Of a stretch of DNA of 5,993 nucleotides, positions 4,221 to 5,993 are shown piece by piece; position 1 is the first letter of the stretch; the number at the start of each line of letters is the position of its first letter. The notes beneath the pieces are model-generated. The model did no database searches. It had not been told where the DNA came from and was given only the letters and a program-made list of their open reading frames with translations. Source of the stretch: Xanthobacteraceae bacterium (GTDB lineage Bacteria; Pseudomonadota; Alphaproteobacteria; Rhizobiales; Xanthobacteraceae). The DNA lies in contig JASHRR010001011.1 in the NCBI GenBank assembly GCA_030037185.1, positions 1-5,993 on the forward strand, in the 5' to 3' direction. The position numbers and the translations under genes were made by a program.

Positions 4221-5993
4221 CAGGAAGGAGTGGCAGTCGTTGAGGAAGAATGTCCAGCATTGCGCGGTCGGGCAGCGAGGATGGATGCGCTCCGGACGGA
4301 GGCGGGCGACACTGGCCCGCCAGGTCTCTACCGGTAAAGATGGCAGGGCCGGCACGATCGAGTGTTCTTCCCAGTCCGTGTCGTTCTGTTCCGCACCGTT
4401 CGTCGTCGGGCTTGGCCCGGCCGGCGCCTCAGATGCCGTCAACCGTGATCTCTCCACGGCATGCTGCCAGTCGGCGGCGTCGATATGGTCGGGACGGCGG
4501 CATTCCAGGGCGGTGAGGGCGGCGGTCCCCAGAGGTGACACCTCCATCCCCCTTTGACAGCTAACAACGGTGACATTGGTGACAATGGCGGCGGCTCGCG
4601 GTAACTCGGTATTTTCAACGTTGCCGTTGTCACCGTTGTCACCATTGTCAGCTGTCAAGAGAGCGTACAGAGCAGCCCAGTCGTCGCTCACTGCGGCGCC
4701 CCCCCTCAGGCCGTCCTTGAGGCGCGGCGATACCGGATAGGCCTCCCTTCCGCGCTGCTGGCCTCCTCTCCCTTCAGCCAGGATGAGCCATCCGGCCTCG
4801 ATTAGTCCCTTGCAGGCGACGTGGATGGTCTCGGCGGTGGTGAGTCCCGGCAGGCGAACGGTGTGTTGCATGTTCCGAACGTGGACCTCATCGGGGCGCT
4901 CTTTGGCGGTCCAACGGGCCAGCGTCGCCGTGTTGCGATCTTTCAAGGTGCAGGCGGCGTCGCCGTAGGTGCGCTCTGCCAGGGGCATCGCGTACTCGCT
5001 GACAAACTTGGCCGCGGCAAGGAGCGCGTCTTCCGTAATGATACCCGGTGGTGCGGCGTACCCATCCTCTACGCACCAATAGAGGTGCTCCAAATTGTAC
5101 GACACCCGTAGGGCAAGGCCGCGAGCCTTGCCGATGGCGGACCGCATGAGCCCGGCTGCCGCATCCTTTCCTTCCTGCAGCAACTTCCCAAGACGTTCCA
5201 ATCGCGCAACGGCGGCCTAAGTGAGTGGCACCATCAAAGGCTGCGCGCCGTTTTCACCGGGCTCGAGCATGCGCAGGCGATCGAAGGAGGCAACCGCCTT
5301 GTCAATATCCGGCGGTTTGCGTCCTATGCGGAATGGCACCGGCTCAGGCCAAAACCAGACGAACCTCGCAAAGGAGACCATCATCCGCCTCGCGCATGAC
5401 CTTGGGCGAGGCGTTCGGGTTGAATGCCGCCGTGCCAGCTTACGGCAAGCCGCGGAATGACGATTGGGTCAGGATGCTTCATGCGATCCTGCCGGAACGG
5501 CCGGCCGCCGCATGCCTCGATCCAGAAACCGCGTGCACCGTTGTTATAAGCGTTCATGCCGAGCAGCCAGTCTGCCAATTCGTCGCGAGTCATGAGAACG
5601 CCTTTAGGCGCAGCGCGAGCGAGTAGAGTGGCAAGCCGTTCGATCGTGATATCGGAGAGCACGAGGCGTGGCGCGATCGGTTCCTCAGGAACAGGAGGCG
5701 GAGGTGGAGGTGGCGTCTCGCTGCTCCTCATGGCTTCTTCTCGCACTCGCGTTTTCCAGCTTTCGTGGGCCACCTTGGCGATCTCGATCGCCGCTTGCAT
5801 TTGCTGCAGGTGGTCCGGAAAGTCTTTCACCATTCTTCGTCCAGCTCCGGCAGGACATCCCTATGGATGACATCAGCGCCCGGGCTTTTGCCGTCACCGC
5901 TATCGCCAACGGAACCGCACCATAAATGCGGAGGCTCAGTCCATGTCTCCCCGCCCCGCACCCACCTCGCATGCCCAATCAGGGTGCTCGCTG
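4221..5993 (-). pseudogene. DUF3987 protein, multiply broken, cut by window edge
   Basis: The gene runs leftward from beyond 5993. Frame 1 (5991-5834) reads LIGHARWVRGGETWTEPP and a P-loop GDSGDGKSPG (GDSGDGKS codons 5884-5907), then hits a stop at 5827-5829. One missing A restores the next frame (5833-5402), with a seven-proline run, VLMTRDELADWLLGMNAY and HGGIQPERLAQ. An extra base at 5400-5401 leads to VMREADDGLL, and another in the AAA at 5370-5372 leads to ARFVWFWPEPVPFRIG, then PLMVPLT. A TAG stop at 5217-5219 interrupts this frame, which resumes with AAVARLERLGKLLQEGKD, KARGLALR and EHLYWCVEDG. DUF3987 proteins are P-loop proteins of plasmids, phages and islands with a proposed replication or helicase-related role. 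Similarity ends near 4715. The frame stays open to about 4221 with an uncharacterised tail. At least four lesions make function unlikely unless some are sequencing errors. Confidence 0.85.
4554..4658. repeat. 36-bp imperfect inverted repeat inside the DUF3987 frame
   Basis: The arm at 4554-4589 (starts TTGACAGCT) and the arm at 4623-4658 (ends AGCTGTCAA) match at 31 of 36 positions when one is reversed and complemented, with a 33-base spacer. Both arms are built from a GACAAYGGT-like unit. On the minus strand the first arm codes for ADNGDNGDNG and the second for VTNVTVVSCQ, so the repeat is part of the coding sequence. Confidence 0.8.

Overview
The window is GC-rich DNA with alphaproteobacterial character. 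This is inferred from strong G/C preference at third codon positions in the believable genes, a DUF3987-type mobile-element protein and a DUF2382 stress protein; the genus cannot be set from the sequence. Much of the window has no convincing gene, which fits an accessory or decaying island better than housekeeping sequence.

Layout. Positions 1-795 hold no convincing intact gene, only a faint transposase-like scrap near 631-725. Two minus-strand genes follow as a probable pair: a small basic protein of unknown function (1561-1863) and, 18 bp downstream, a DUF4259-like protein (796-1542). The start codon of the small gene lies inside a nested palindrome, with a second GTTACGTA site 25 bp further upstream. 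Positions 1913-2210 appear non-coding. At 2213-2263 there is a large near-perfect inverted repeat. Next come an open minus-strand fragment (2271-2540), a degenerate 3' end of a tRNA gene of serine type (2535-2562) that looks like an integration scar, and a gene-poor stretch to 3212 with short repeats.

The clearest intact gene is a plus-strand DUF2382 (YsnF/AvaK-type) stress protein at 3213-4004. It carries two exact tandem duplications; one of them (16 bp) shifts the frame and rewrites the C-terminus.

The right third (about 4221-5993, minus strand) is a broken DUF3987 gene running off the right edge. Its reading frame can be followed from a P-loop through three single-base frameshifts and one in-frame TAG stop. 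Near its 3' end is a 36-bp imperfect inverted repeat lying within the coding sequence.

There is no evidence of a complete new defence or mobile system. The best leads are the tRNA-end scar, the start-codon hairpin with paired palindromes, the hairpin at 2213-2263, and the state of the DUF3987 and small-protein reading frames.
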